DNA of 64,000 nucleotides from Babylonia areolata (GCF_041734735.1 NC_134879.1:10481810-10545809), one strand, 5' to 3'; shown: positions 48,408 through 57,900, numbered from the stretch's first letter. The notes: a model not told the origin generated them from the sequence alone. Made by a program: numbers and translations.

Positions 48408-51400
48408 GGATAACGATTTCTTTTCACCATATACAAGGTCATTTGGGGTTCGCTTATTAACGCCAAGATTTCTTTTTATAGCAAACAAATGAACAGCTTC
48501 ACAGTGGAACACAGCTTTATCTAAACCCCATATTTCTGAGCCATATTGCATTATTGGCTGAACTTGAGTAGAGAGAGAGAATGAATGAATTTTCTTTAAT
48601 GAGGGAAGTGGAGTAAGCATGGACATGCTTTTTTTTCATCCATCCCTCAGGACAAAGAAAACCAACAAGCAAACAAACAAGCAAAAAATGATAATTAATA
48701 ATAATAATAACAAAAAATAAAAATACCCCCCCCCCAAAAAAAAAAACCAAAAAAAACAACAACACACACACACACACACACACACAACCCTCCCCCCCTC
48801 CCTCCCAGCCCCCCAAATACAAAAAAAACCAACGACACACACACACACACAAAAAACAACAACATAAAAAACACACAAATGAAGCCATCATTACCACTAC
48901 AACTATCACTACTACCATTACCACTACTACTGCTAAGTTTTTTTGTTTGTTTTTTTAATAAGAAAGAAGAGAGAAAGAACAAAACAGTGTCACAGCTAGA
49001 AAAACAAATACAAATGATAAAATGGACACTTCACACACACACACACACAAACGAATGCACTTGCATATGCACAATCCCTTACAACAACAACACAACTATA
49101 CTACTACTATTACTACTCTAATAATAATGATAATAATAATGAGAAGAAGAACAGTGCATGGCATTTTGTTTTAACATTTCCTGTTTAAGTAGAATAACAT
49201 TGTCATTAAGATTGACTTACATCATTCATATGTTCCCCAGTTTGTAAAACAAATAGTTGTTTTTTTAAAGAGATTCTGAAATTAACACTACTGGTCACCT
49301 GTTTTAAAAAGGAAGGCAGATTATTCCAGTACAAACCACAACTGTACGGAAGGCTTGACTTAAAGAGATCAATTCTTGGAAGAGGTATTGCAAGTTTATG
49401 AAAGTGTCTATTGCTGTTTATTGGAAAGTTATCTACAATACCAGGAGGAGCTGCTATTCTAGTCTTAGATACAGTGGAAGAATGTTCAATGATTTATAAT
49501 CAGCAGTGGTTAATGAGATGGATTTTAAAAGAATTAGTTTAAGAGCACGTTTATAGAATCTGTTTAAAGGTTTTAGAATGTTTGCACACAGATAAGCAAC
49601 ATGATCGGACCAAGATAGATTATTATCAATGATTATACCTAGTACCTTATGCGATTTTTCTGCCTCAATTTTAAATCCAGACAGAGAAATAGAAAATAAG
49701 TCTGTTGAATTGTTTTGATGTTATTGTCTAGTTGTAATACACATACCTTTTGTTTTCGTTGCATTGAGACACATGTGATTAATTTCAGTCCATCTGGCCA
49801 AATTGTTCATACTTTCTTGTAATTTTGATGTCAATATGTTTATGGATGAATGATTGAAATAAAATGAATTGTTGTCTGCAAATAAATCTCAAACCATTGT
49901 TAGATACAGAGGCAGATCATTGATATATAGTGAGAATAATAATGGACCAAGGATAGACCCTTGTGGTACACCATATCTTATAGTCTTTAAATCTGAGTTA
50001 GAATCATCAGTAATAACTAGCTGCTTTCTGTTTGATAGAAATGATGAAATGAGCTGAATTGTATCTTGAGATAGTCCATACAAAACTAACTTCCTTAATA
50101 GGAAAGAATGATCAGTAACATCAAATGCTCAAATCCACAAAAACTACTCCTGCTGGTTCATTATTATCAACATTTAAAAGCCATATAACGACCATTTGTG
50201 TCAGTGCTGTGTGGCAGGAATGATTTTCTCTGAAACCAGATTGCTTGGGATGAATCAGATTAAATTTATTCAAATGGGAAAGAAAATGTTTTTTAATGTG
50301 TTTTTCTAATGGTTTTGATAGAATGGAAAGAATTGATACTGGTCTGTAATTTCAGGGATTTGACTGGTCACCTGATTCGAATAATGGAATGACTCTAACT
50401 TGTTTGAAACATAATGGAAAATAATTTTTGTCAATGCAAAGGTTATATACGTTATGTCAAAGTATCTGTTATCAATGGGGCAGCTATCTTAATGATTTTG
50501 CCATCCAGTTCGTCTAGGTCTCTTGTATTACACTGCTTTAACAACAGTAAGGTTGCAAAGACGTCAGGTACTGATAAGAAAGGAATTGATACTTTGCAAG
50601 AGAAAGAGAGAGAGATACAACAAAATGATTTGTCATTTTCAAAAAGACTGCACCTATAACAGTACAATAATCCCACAAATAAAATCCTGTATATATTTGT
50701 GAATGTTACCAAGTGTTAGAAATAGAAAGTTTCATATAGTAAATGTCTTCCTTACCCTGCATACCAGATTAAAATTTGTGAATGTTACAATTATTTGGCA
50801 TAATAAACATATTCCTCACTCCGCATTATTATCATTTGTAAAATTCAATATTATTTGGCACAATACATTCTATCATCTTCCTTTCACTAGTCTTTGTTTA
50901 TGCTCATTCATGTAATTAGTCTTGTTAGAAATATTTCTTTTCTCAATATATTTTAAGTTATCAAATTTTTGGGGAGTTTTAGTGGAATTACCTTTGAATC
51001 TTCATGGTACCTTTCACTTTTTGTGGAGATAAATTTCAATCTATTTTTTTAATAAAATTAAAAGATTTAAAATTCAAGAAAAAAAAAAGAAAAGAATTTC
51101 AATCTCTCTTCATGGAATGATTAACTATTCATTTTAATTATTTTTGTTCTCTCCTGGATGCTTATTTAGGTAAATATAAATTCATGTGTTCATTTTCAAG
51201 CTAGCTGAGTAACTCCAACCGGTTAAATCAAATTTGTTAGTTTTCTAATTTGATGACTTTTTTTTTAAACACTTAACAATATCAGAACATGATATCTATT
51301 ATCGTTAATAACTTTATAAGCATAATACTGAAATTTCAATGTAAAACATAATCTTCTGATGGAATGATAAATTGAGATGCTCCAAAATGATGGGCCGTCA

Positions 51401-52322
51401 GCTACTGGACAGTAGTTATGCACTCTTTGTGCTGACAGAAAATCATCGACACAACGAGAAGCACAGGCCATGAGCAGTAGACGAAAAAGGAAGGTGGGTG
51501 CCACCCCTAGTTCATCAGCCCGCATCAAATGAGACTGCAGAAGAAAGTGACCACCATCAACTTTTGCCAACAAGGCAGCACTCCACCAAAGTCGGTGAAG
51601 GAGAATCTCCATCCCTGTCAGCTGCTTTCTGAGACACTGTCCCCTGGTCCAAGATCAAAGTTGAGAGCGTCTGTACTGGCAGTGAAGCCTCCCCCACAAG
51701 ACCCACACCATACCCCTCTGCCCTTCTCCATATGGTTGAGGCAACATAATTTACAAGTTGATGTTTCTAATTTCTGTGAAAGAAAAATTAGAACCCGAAG
51801 ACTTCAACAGTACAAAACTGTAAATGTTGATTTTTTTTTTTCAGGAAGAAAATAAAATGAAGAAATGTACTAGGACAAAAAATAGCTGTGATGTATAATT
51901 AATCCCATCCCTCAACCTTATCCTGGCTGGAAGAAGTTTCAAACAACTGGAAACATGTTAACCCCTTGACTGCTGCTGATGAGTATGAAGGGCTGTTATC
52001 TCACTGAGATAAGACTTAATTCATAGGTTTGGATGTCATTCACTATTTCTCATATGATTTCTTCCTCTTGAGACTAGTTCTGCAAAACCAGTTATGCCAC
52101 TTAAGTTAAAGGTGAATTTTATACAATAATGCCATTAATGGGCACTAACTGCACTTCAGATTCATGACACACTGATCTTATTTTTCACTACAAAGTAAAA
52201 TTCAGCAGCCATGGGTTACTCTGAAATTCCAGAAAATGGATAAATCTTTATAGTACTAAGTATAACAATAGTTCATTATTTTTTGGATCAGAAAAGGTGG
52301 TAGGGTTGAAATGAAAATGGAA

Positions 52323-52363
<41 letters not shown>

Positions 52364-52794
52364 AAAGAAAGACTAAAGGAGTAAGTCCCATTCTTATGTG
52401 TTAGTAATATGGTTAAGCTTTTCATAAGCTCAGTTTTTTATATTCACTGACTGAACTCTTGTGTCGTAATAATTGTGCACATAACGATACAATCTACTAT
52501 TCCCTGTCTTTCCATTCTTTCATTTGATTAGAAGAAACAAAAATCGGTATCACTGGAATGTAAAGGAAACCATTTTCTGATAAATATCCCCAAAACGATA
52601 AAATGAATTATAGATACCCAAAACAGGTTCAAGCTGGAAAGCCTCTTAATACCGCCCACCGTTTTAAACAAAGGAGCGAAAGTTGCTGTTTGTTTATATC
52701 GGTTACCTACTCTTGCGTTGTGAAATCATGGCGTGAAATTTCAGTTCTTGCAAAAGTTTTGTTGACTTACCAGTTTTGTTGTTTCTCCCTTCAT
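31360..52794 (-). CDS. RNASET2: Ribonuclease T2, complete ten-exon gene
   Basis: Secreted or endolysosomal acid endoribonuclease that cleaves single-stranded RNA through 2',3'-cyclic intermediates. Coding exons, in order: 52771-52794, 46120-46157, 43565-43661, 40641-40693, 38998-39070, 38509-38576, 38083-38196, 35628-35676, 33245-33316, 31360-31578. All junctions are GT-AG and all phases join to 807 bases (268 residues plus stop; human protein 256). Residues 1-21 form a signal peptide (VFVFFIIFCLKFG core). Catalytic motif 1 is WVIHGLW (His68); motif 2 is WKHEWEKHGTC (His120, Glu121, Lys124, His125). Cysteines 47, 57, 83, 128, 192, 209, 219 and 255 match the eight that form four disulfides in animal T2 enzymes. 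Possible N-glycan sites are NDT, NVT and NLS. The C-terminus has a basic stretch (TRKRPSARG) not seen in the human protein. The exon 3 donor (GAG|gtactc) is the weakest junction. Nothing suggests inactivation. Confidence 0.95.
32080..32975 (+). repeat. Interspersed repeat R2, copy a (RNASET2 intron 9)
   Basis: About 600 bases (32340-32950) align by eye at roughly 80 percent with 41320-41917 plus 42285-42340 in the same orientation. Shared landmarks: 'taaaggagac', 'cagtaaacac', 'gtctgtccagaat', 'gcggtttttgg', 'gcagacaaagtatttccaga' and a (CA)n at the same place. Copy a also has an internal tandem duplication (ttaattcagtatccacttta near 32320, ttaattcagtgtgcacttta near 32498). Non-coding; family unknown. 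Confidence 0.7.
33245..33316 (-). CDS. RNASET2: RNASET2 coding exon 9
   Basis: 72 bases encoding ATDVLEALHQELGVYPNIAC and VRDK, with Cys192. Its acceptor lies only 99 bases from the edge of the 63-base minisatellite, whose minus-strand frame is in phase with it. Confidence 0.94.
33416..35242. repeat. 63-base minisatellite, 29 copies (RNASET2 intron 8)
   Basis: Exactly 29 head-to-tail units of 63 bases, starting catagtttgcatcagtttta, fill 1827 bases with no spacers. Only about three substitutions are visible in the whole array: C to T at 34307 and at 35000, and one change near 34959. The unit length is a multiple of three and has no stop in one plus-strand and two minus-strand frames, giving open frames of 713, 676 and 628 codons. 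The array ends 99 bases before the exon 9 acceptor. There is no codon bias, so I do not call it a protein-coding gene. Confidence 0.97.
35628..35676 (-). CDS. RNASET2: RNASET2 coding exon 8
   Basis: 49 bases encoding LTLKNGNIVPADDRTYK across the junction with exon 7, ending in phase 0 before the minisatellite-bearing intron. Confidence 0.92.
36030..37400 (-). mobile_element. LINE D: L2/CR1-type reverse transcriptase fragment (intron 7)
   Basis: On the minus strand, in pieces and in several frames: CEFDPVPTPHLDHCIDEIVP and FPTVFKQAVIN (about 37290-37150), LLDLSAVH (about 36830), FSIKDSALSLIRFYLTDR (about 36400-36340) and YGVPQGSVLGLVHF (about 36290-36250). This is the RT order of L2-type LINEs. 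The YADD block is missing and the frame is broken many times. A C-terminal QFRSGLNSHLYKSAF piece is at 36045-36090. Confidence 0.75.
38083..38196 (-). CDS. RNASET2: RNASET2 coding exon 7 (catalytic motif 2)
   Basis: 114 bases encoding the KHEWEKHGTCG motif with the general-acid and transition-state-stabilising residues, then the helix YFNVTMNLHAHYNLS. This is the most diagnostic exon of the gene. Confidence 0.96.
38509..38576 (-). CDS. RNASET2: RNASET2 coding exon 6
   Basis: 68 bases encoding SLLPRMKQTWPSIAEDEKPE and DT plus two bases of Trp118. It corresponds to the LLPxMxxYWP helix of animal T2 RNases. Confidence 0.93.
38998..39070 (-). CDS. RNASET2: RNASET2 coding exon 5
   Basis: 73 bases completing Trp71 and encoding PTKRGTEGPNYCNDTWKFDI and NKVE. 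Cys83 and the NDT glycan site lie here. Confidence 0.93.
39336..39845 (+). mobile_element. SINE family S2, copy with extended tail (intron 4)
   Basis: The tRNA-like head (gacgggcgcaatagctgagt, B box ggttcgaatc) and body match the copy at 3071-3437. It then continues for about 190 bases into a tail ('gaatgacacaggaaacgaat', 'ggcagccgtcggtcggctct', 'taggcagcctgtgggcaaat') that the first copy lacks. The same tail occurs alone at 53886-54118 in the other orientation, so the family exists in two 3' forms. Confidence 0.75.
40641..40693 (-). CDS. RNASET2: RNASET2 coding exon 4 (catalytic motif 1)
   Basis: 53 bases encoding GRKCEVSNFNSWVIHGL plus the first two bases of Trp71. It carries the catalytic His68 and Cys57. 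Confidence 0.92.
41280..42340 (+). repeat. Interspersed repeat R2, copy b, split by a retroposon (intron 3)
   Basis: Homologous to copy a at 32080-32975. It is interrupted at the 'caacaccgagtt' site by the 367-base insertion at 41918-42284. Beyond it the homology resumes ('tttgtttacacaagtgagtc'). Copy a shows the unfilled site. Confidence 0.7.
41918..42284 (+). mobile_element. 367-base retroposon with 12-base target duplication
   Basis: Flanked by exact duplications of caacaccgagtt (41906-41917 and 42285-42296) and absent from the homologous R2 copy a. The right end, tactgaataaaattttgttt plus aaat, looks like a polyadenylation-type 3' end, so the element probably inserted on the plus strand by LINE-type reverse transcription. 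No coding content and no tRNA-like head. It may be a truncated LINE 3' UTR. Confidence 0.75.
42595..42680. repeat. (AT)n microsatellite at the SINE tail
   Basis: About 57 bases of AT repeat, then (CATA)n and more AT. It directly adjoins the 3' tail of the S1 SINE and probably grew from that tail. Confidence 0.9.
42685..43088 (-). mobile_element. SINE family S1, copy c (intron 3)
   Basis: Minus-strand copy: head at the right end (tagagtgatggcctagaggt as read on the minus strand), conserved body with gatgagacgataaaccgagg, tail at the left next to the AT repeat. A small local duplication (tatattatatag) lies near 42845. Confidence 0.85.
43565..43661 (-). CDS. RNASET2: RNASET2 coding exon 3
   Basis: 97 bases encoding the first beta strand of the T2 fold (DTLILTRSWAPATC). 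The donor GAG|gtactcac is unusual. An alternative donor a few bases further on (gtactcacCTTGG) would not keep the frame into exon 4. Confidence 0.88.
43890..46119. other. RNASET2 intron 2 interior, mostly unexplained
   Basis: AT-rich sequence with a short (TG)n at 43859-43892. The region 44290-44720 has phrases such as 'agttattccatgaatttctg' and 'cgactcttgggagcggcacc' that resemble the antisense of the LINE C-terminal region at 49290-49390. It may be a decayed copy. Nothing else was recognised. Confidence 0.35.
46120..46157 (-). CDS. RNASET2: RNASET2 coding exon 2 (signal peptide)
   Basis: 38 bases encoding VFVFFIIFCLKF plus two bases of a glycine codon. It supplies the hydrophobic core of the signal peptide. 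It is flanked by cag and gtaagtg. Confidence 0.88.
46397..46439. repeat. (CA)n microsatellite
   Basis: About 40 bases of CA repeat in RNASET2 intron 1, followed 260 bases later by a compound (TA)n(GA)n at 46702-46749. Confidence 0.9.
47180..47800 (-). mobile_element. LINE RT C-terminal fragment (intron 1)
   Basis: On the minus strand: CWDLASKNC-like near 47530, then KPLISIYRRSLKIILLKSSI, YKELNILPFHLKCIFNKGVF and, near 47290, SLMYSGGKLxNEIPDYLKNK. This is the thumb and C-terminal part of a CR1/Jockey-group reverse transcriptase. It is probably the same clade as the fragment at 49210-50420. Confidence 0.65.
47830..48630 (-). mobile_element. Second LINE C-terminal fragment (intron 1)
   Basis: On the minus strand: QPIMQYGSEIWGLDKAVFHC (about 48560), FAIKRNLGVNKRTPNDLVYG (about 48490), then KVKFRLGISDLTVHHLRYKE (about 48170), CVLCVNNQRKMKYILFSVVK (about 48070). 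This is an RT thumb followed by a cysteine-containing C-terminal region, from a different lineage than its neighbours. An (AT)n of 28 bases at 48379-48407 interrupts it. Confidence 0.6.
48640..49190. repeat. Cluster of simple repeats
   Basis: (CAAA)n, (AAT)n, poly-C/poly-A, (CA)n at 48762-48786 and 48836-48851, (CTA)-rich and (AAT)n blocks in succession. No gene. The Val/Cys- and Phe-rich frames across it are artefacts. Confidence 0.75.
49210..50420 (-). mobile_element. LINE RT fragment, CR1/Jockey group (intron 1)
   Basis: On the minus strand in order: a PVSILSILSKPLEKHIKKHF-like start near 50330, HPKQSGFRENHSCHTALTQM (about 50240-50190), VVFVDLS (about 50140), MYGLSQDTIQLISSFLSNRK (about 50080-50020) and YGVPQGSILGPLLFSLYIND (about 49985-49925), then decayed thumb sequence to 49210. 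Several stops and frameshifts are present. It has palm motifs A and B, but the FADD block is not intact. Confidence 0.75.
50421..51400. other. RNASET2 intron 1, no feature seen
   Basis: AT-rich sequence with a local tandem duplication (tttgtgaatgttac at about 50697 and 50775; 'atttggcataataaac' and 'atttggcacaatacat' near 50790 and 50855). Confidence 0.4.
51400..51850 (+). pseudogene. Coding-like remnant, unrecognised
   Basis: A plus-strand stretch inside RNASET2 intron 1 reads in two adjacent frames as soluble, basic protein: DRKSSTQREAQAMSSRRKRK with VGATPSSSARIK, then after a one-base change MRLQKKVTTINFCQQGS, TPPKSVKENLHPCQLLSE and LSPGPRSKLRASVLAVKPPP. The second part has a KEN-box-like VKEN and a weak PIP-box-like QKKVTTINF, features of replication-licensing or S-phase proteins; this is suggestion only. 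It looks like a processed retrocopy or relic exon. It has one frameshift and at least one stop. I do not recognise the parent gene. Confidence 0.3.
52321..52363. repeat. Compound (CA)n(GA)n microsatellite
   Basis: About 20 bases of CA followed by about 24 bases of GA, upstream on the plus strand of RNASET2 exon 1, in intron 1. Confidence 0.9.
52771..52794 (-). CDS. RNASET2: RNASET2 coding exon 1
   Basis: Encodes MKGETTKL and ends at donor gtaagtc, phase 0. The ATG is the one that joins in frame to the hydrophobic exon 2. The 5' UTR extends to the right, toward the shared promoter. Confidence 0.85.
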
Positions 52795-53180
52795 TCTGTG
52801 TCACTGCTTCACTCGCTCTCACAGAAATTAATCTTGGACTTCACTCTCCAGAAAGAGCAAACCAACCCAGGAAGTTCGAGCAGCTGGTCACAAGTTTTCG
52901 CTGGGTGCAGCGCACGACGATGACCTCAAACGCTTATCTCCCTTCCAAATAAAATGTTTTGATTGGCTTTTAGGAAACCAATGAAACATATTCAATTCAT
53001 TTGTTTACAGGAACAGAAAATGGTGGAGGAGTAATCACGGATTGTGCGAAAATACATGAATTTAACTTCTTGGATTTGGTAATATTTTGATACATTTCAC
53101 TATATATCCCATTTTTGATATTGCTCTTGTTCTAGAGATCGGTACTGATCATATTTGAAGATGGTGGCGCTGAAATGCTA
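52795..53180. promoter_or_regulatory. Divergent promoter between RNASET2 and the HYLS1-like gene
   Basis: The two genes start back to back, with the RNASET2 ATG at 52794 and the first non-coding exon of the plus-strand gene ending at about 53308. Two CCAAT boxes in opposite orientation sit about 15 bases apart at 52960-52985 (gattggct and accaatgaa), a layout typical of NF-Y-driven divergent promoters. No TATA box stands out. A YY1-like motif, aagatggtggcgctg, lies at about 53158-53172. The exact start sites are inferred. Confidence 0.6.
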
Positions 53181-53308
53181 ACACGGTCCGTAGTGTAAAA
53201 CTGACGAGTTCAAGCATGTTTCAGATCATTTCACGTGCCTGTGAGAATTTTATTGATGGATCTCTTGGCTGTCTCCGCAATAAAAGAGAACTTGTAAAAT
53301 AAAATCAG
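53020..53308 (+). other. Probable 5' UTR exon of the HYLS1-like gene
   Basis: The plus-strand region between the promoter and a good splice donor (aaaatcag|gtgaga at 53308/53309). There is no ATG frame continuing into the next exon, whose own ATG follows two bases after its acceptor. The left boundary is a guess. Confidence 0.4.
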
Positions 53309-53885
53309 GTGAGATAACAATTAACGCAATTAACCTGCAGAATGGACTTTTTAATCATTTTCAGTATTGGGGAACGGAAATTCAACGATTAGTTTACTTA
53401 TAATAATGTCACCACAAGTGTACGACTTCGGCTTAATCAAGCAGACTTCAGCTTACATTAAGTGACAGTAGAAGTTGCAAACTCATGACAGTAATAGTAC
53501 TGATATCAGACTAGAAGAAGATTTTCCTTAATCACAACATATTTGTATTTAGTAGAAGTAGCAGAGTAGGGGATATAATGGTAAATTACTTTTTAATTAG
53601 TCAGCCATCAGGCTCAGAGAGTCTTAAGTTCTCACAAGTTTGGATATATTTTGTCATATGTGCATGAAGTTTATAATTTACTAATGTTCTTTATCAAAGC
53701 ACATAGTATTTTGATAATTATCAGTTGTGAAGAAACTTTTAAAAGGATTATAATGAAAGCAACAGAAGTAGTGCAAATTTAACTTTTAAGTTTAAAAACT
53801 TTTTTGTCAGTGGTGGGCAACAGTGTTTCGCTTTCAGTTTGCAAAGCTGAAGTTTTGAATCCTAGTATTGTTGGAAAATATTGAT

Positions 53886-54118
53886 TGATTGAGTTATAAC
53901 TTATATGTATACTTATATAGCGCCTATCCTCAGTCAGAAACCAAGCTCTAAGCACTTCACAAACACAGGGTCATTTGCACAACAGGCTGCCTGCCTGGGT
54001 ATAGCCGACTGACAGCTGCCACTAGGAGCTCATTCGTTTCCTGTGTCATACAGTCAGATTTCACGCATGCACACACATACACTCAGACAGATGTGTAATA
54101 TGTAGAAGATTAGAATTT
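53886..54118 (-). mobile_element. S2-type tail repeat, antisense copy
   Basis: The reverse complement matches the extended tail of the repeat at 39690-39845 ('gcctgggtatagccgactga', 'ctcattcgtttcctgtgtca'). It begins at the left with cttatatagcgcctatcctc. No tRNA head. Confidence 0.6.
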
Positions 54119-54920
54119 ACAGCAGCTCAAGTGACTTAAAAGTGGACAACCATGGTAACAAACTTACAAAGTAATTTAGTCTGGAGAATTATCCAGTCAC
54201 CCAATACACATCTGTGCAGACAGGTCTGCAAATGTTATAACTTCCTATGGTTATACCAGAAAATCAGAAAATGCTTGCTGTTGTGGAAGACCCAGTGCAA
54301 TGAAAAACCTAGAAGATCCCGATTTTGGTTTGACTTTGAGTGTACTGTTTCAGTGTTTGGTGATTTAATTAAAAAAGAATGTGAAGAACCCTCCACACCC
54401 TCTTCACTCATGAAAGATGAGTGTGGAGATCTGAGTCAGTAAATGATCATTTGATGGATGAAAAATTATGGAAAGTAAAATGATCATTCAAATGTTCCAG
54501 GAGTCATTCATGCTGTCATTTTTGACAAATATCTTAAAAGTGGTTTTAAACTTATTAGTTAGCTCTTGTAACAACAAGTCAGTGGTACAATTTGGTTTTA
54601 CATTTTTGTAGATTGCCTATTTTTTGGTTTGGTGACAAAATCATGTGGGTTTTTTTCCCTTGTTATTGTGGCAAAATATCCACATGTATATCTTTCCCTC
54701 CACTCCTATATGTAACTGGCGGAGTGAACACCCATGCCATGTGAACATTTCTCATTCCGTCTGGAGGGGAACAATTGTGGATATTGCCTTTATATTTTGA
54801 TTCTTTAATATTGATTTTATTTAATGATATACTCAGTGGTTAAGTTTGTGGTCTTATCATGATCATTGATTCAATATTATTATCCTTAATTTTTTGTTGA
54901 TAAATCTTTTTGTTTTCCAG

Positions 54921-57900
54921 CGATGGATTCGTCTCTGACATTCAGTGATCAAGAAATTCAAGAGGAGCTGTCACGCTTAGGTTATGACAATATACCTTAT
55001 GACAAGCTTAAACAGTTTCAGAAAGGTAATCATAATGGATTAGTTTGTTACATCTTGTGTTAAAACCCTTTGTCTTTGTTTCTTTTGTATATAACTGATT
55101 TATAGCTGGAAAATGTTAATAATTTGTTCTTAAAATATTTTCTTCTTAAAAGTTTGTCTTATACCGTATATTACTGCGTAAAAAAATACTAAAATCAGAA
55201 TGACACTATTCCCCAGTATTCTCATATTATGATGGATCTTCCATCTGTCAGTTATGTATACTCAGTTGAGTCAATGGTCATACATGATATTTGTGTATTA
55301 TTTTTTACGTGAAAATTATGTATCCTTGTATGTGTGTCACTTTGTGGTAAATGAGTACATGACTATAATCTCATCTGTATTTGTGTATAATTATAAGTAA
55401 GCATGTAAACACAGTGATACATGACTATCATTATGTGAGGTGCTGCAGCAGTGCAAGCTTGTGTGTATGTTTCTGTGTATGACACTGAGGATTTGCTTCT
55501 GTATGTATGTAAAGTCTTGAAACTTTTCTTGTGGGCAAATTGAACAAACATAATATTTAATACTGCACAAACTACAATCTGGGAACATTGGTGTGCTCAG
55601 ATTTGAACCAGCTAGTCCTTGCTGAAAGGAGCGGAGGCAACTCACACAATAACAGTTTGGGATCTGGAGATGATGGCATCACAACACAAGAACACAGAGA
55701 AGGTTAGCTGATATTTCCTTGTGCTGTGTGAGTGAGAAGAACCGAGTGTGTGATGAACTTCAAACTTTACTCTTTTTGTGTAGAACTTGTATTTGTATTT
55801 TGTATTTGTATTTCTTTTTATCACATCAGATTTCTCTGTGTGAAATTCGGGCTGCTCTCCCCAGGGAGAGCGCGTTGCTACACTACAGCGCCACCCATTT
55901 TTTTGTATTTTTTCCTGCATGTAGGTTTATTTGTTTTTCCTATTGAAGTGGATTTTTCTACAGAATTTTGCCAGGAACAACCCTTTTGTTGCCGTGGGTT
56001 CTTTTACGTGCACTAAATGCATGCTGCACACGAGACCTCGGTTTATCGTCTCATCCGAATGACTAGCGTCCAGACCACCACTCAAGGTCTAGGAGAGGGG
56101 AGAGAAAATATCGGCGGCTAAACCGTGATTCGAACTAGCGTACTCAGATTCTCTCGCTTCCAAGGCGGACGTGTTACTTCTAGGCCATCACTCCACTTGT
56201 ATTAGTTTTATACTATAGTTTTACAAAGGTAGGCAGTGGCAGACTCACAATTGCATAGTAATCATGCCAAGGAAATTTTCAGAATTGGCAGTTGTTAAAT
56301 GAGTGCTGTATTATAACCAATGCATAGAATAGATTTTTGTGATTTCAGGTCAAAACAAAACAAAAATTAGTTTACTTTTGGATGTTCACTAAATTGTATT
56401 GTTGATTAAGGCTTTCCATTGTTATCATTTTTTGTTAGTAGTTTGCCCACAGTAGTTTGAAAGTTTCTCAGATCTTGATATGACTTCTTTTTTTTTCTTT
56501 TTGATTATTTTCTGTTTGCCAGAAGTTTTAAGTTTATATTTGGATGTTGTATTATTGATGAAGGCTTCCCATTGTTATCATTTTTTCTATGAAATGAGTC
56601 AAACCATACAGACTTTACAGTCATGCATCACATATGTCAAATCATGGATGACAGATCACAAACTAAATGATAATAAAACAGAAGCACTAATCTGGGTTCT
56701 CATTCACTCAAGCACTCATTTTCTGACTTGCCTAAGCCTTCATCTATCCAGGTAGGAACCTCAGACATACCTTTCTCAGCATCCGCATGCAATTTAGGGT
56801 ACATGCTTTCAGATGACATGACACTTGACATACACATCAACCACATTTGTAGGTCAGCATATGAGGCACTCCGACAAATCAGCTCCATTCACCAATATCT
56901 AACCACAGAAACCACAAAGACATTGGTTTGTTCTTTTGTCCTATCTCGATTAGATTATGGAAATGCTCTTCTTGCCGGCTGCCCCAAACACTATGTTGAC
57001 AAACTTAAAAAAATTCAAAACTCAGCAGCTTCCCTTCACTGGCTCCCCATTCACTTCAAAAAGTTCAAAACTCTGCAGCTTCCCTTCACTGGCTCCCCAT
57101 TCAAGCATGAATACAATACAAACAAAGTCCTTAGTCACAATTTCTTCACTATCTTTCAGATCTATTTTCTGTCTATTCACCACCCAGCCATCTCCGTTCT
57201 TCAGATGACATATGAACTCTGTCCATTCCAAGAATTCACACAAAAACTTACGGTGAATATTCCTTTTCTTTTGTTGTACCAAAACAATGGAATTCACTGC
57301 CCTCACATATTTGTCACACCCCAACACAAGAGAGCACTCAAAACACATCTTTTCAATTTGTATCTTTCTAAGTAGAGCTTTTCCATTTGTATATGCTTGC
57401 TGTGAGTGTGATTGCTCTTGGAGTTGATTTGCACGCATTTGTGATGATTTTGGGTGTGGTTCTGTGAGGCCTGGTTTCTTGGTACATGTTTTGACCAGGG
57501 TGAATGTGATATGTTTTATCTTGCGGTGATTTTCGGCCAGTGTGATGTGAGACTATGATATTGCCTGTGATTATTTTACATTATATGTGTGTGTGTGTAT
57601 GTGTGTGTATATGTATGTGTGTGTGTGTGTATATATATATAAAAATATGTGTGTGTGTGTGTGTTTGTATATATGTGTATGTATATGTATGTATATATAT
57701 ATATGTGTGTGTGTGTGTGTGAGAGAGACTTAGTTTGGAGCATGTAGATTTTGGCCAGCGTGATGTGAGATAGTCTGAAATATGTATTTTAGCAAATGTG
57801 ATGTAGTTGTCTCGTTCATCATTTATCAGATGGATTCACCCATCTCCTTGACGAAGGCGGCAGTATGTCACAGGTCCTCCAGTTCTCCATAGAGCTTCCA

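Noticed and set aside
48517-48982. Phe/Val/Cys-rich ORFs
   Set aside because: They translate (CA)n, poly-A and poly-C blocks.
52603-52923. 106-residue plus-strand ORF
   Set aside because: It is antisense to RNASET2 exon 1 and its promoter-proximal region, and its hydrophobic stretch is a shadow of that sequence.
54152-54442. 96-residue ORF upstream of the HYLS1-like exon
   Set aside because: No family resemblance, no splice signal linking it to 54921 in frame, and composition like surrounding intron. The ATG of the next exon is the better start.
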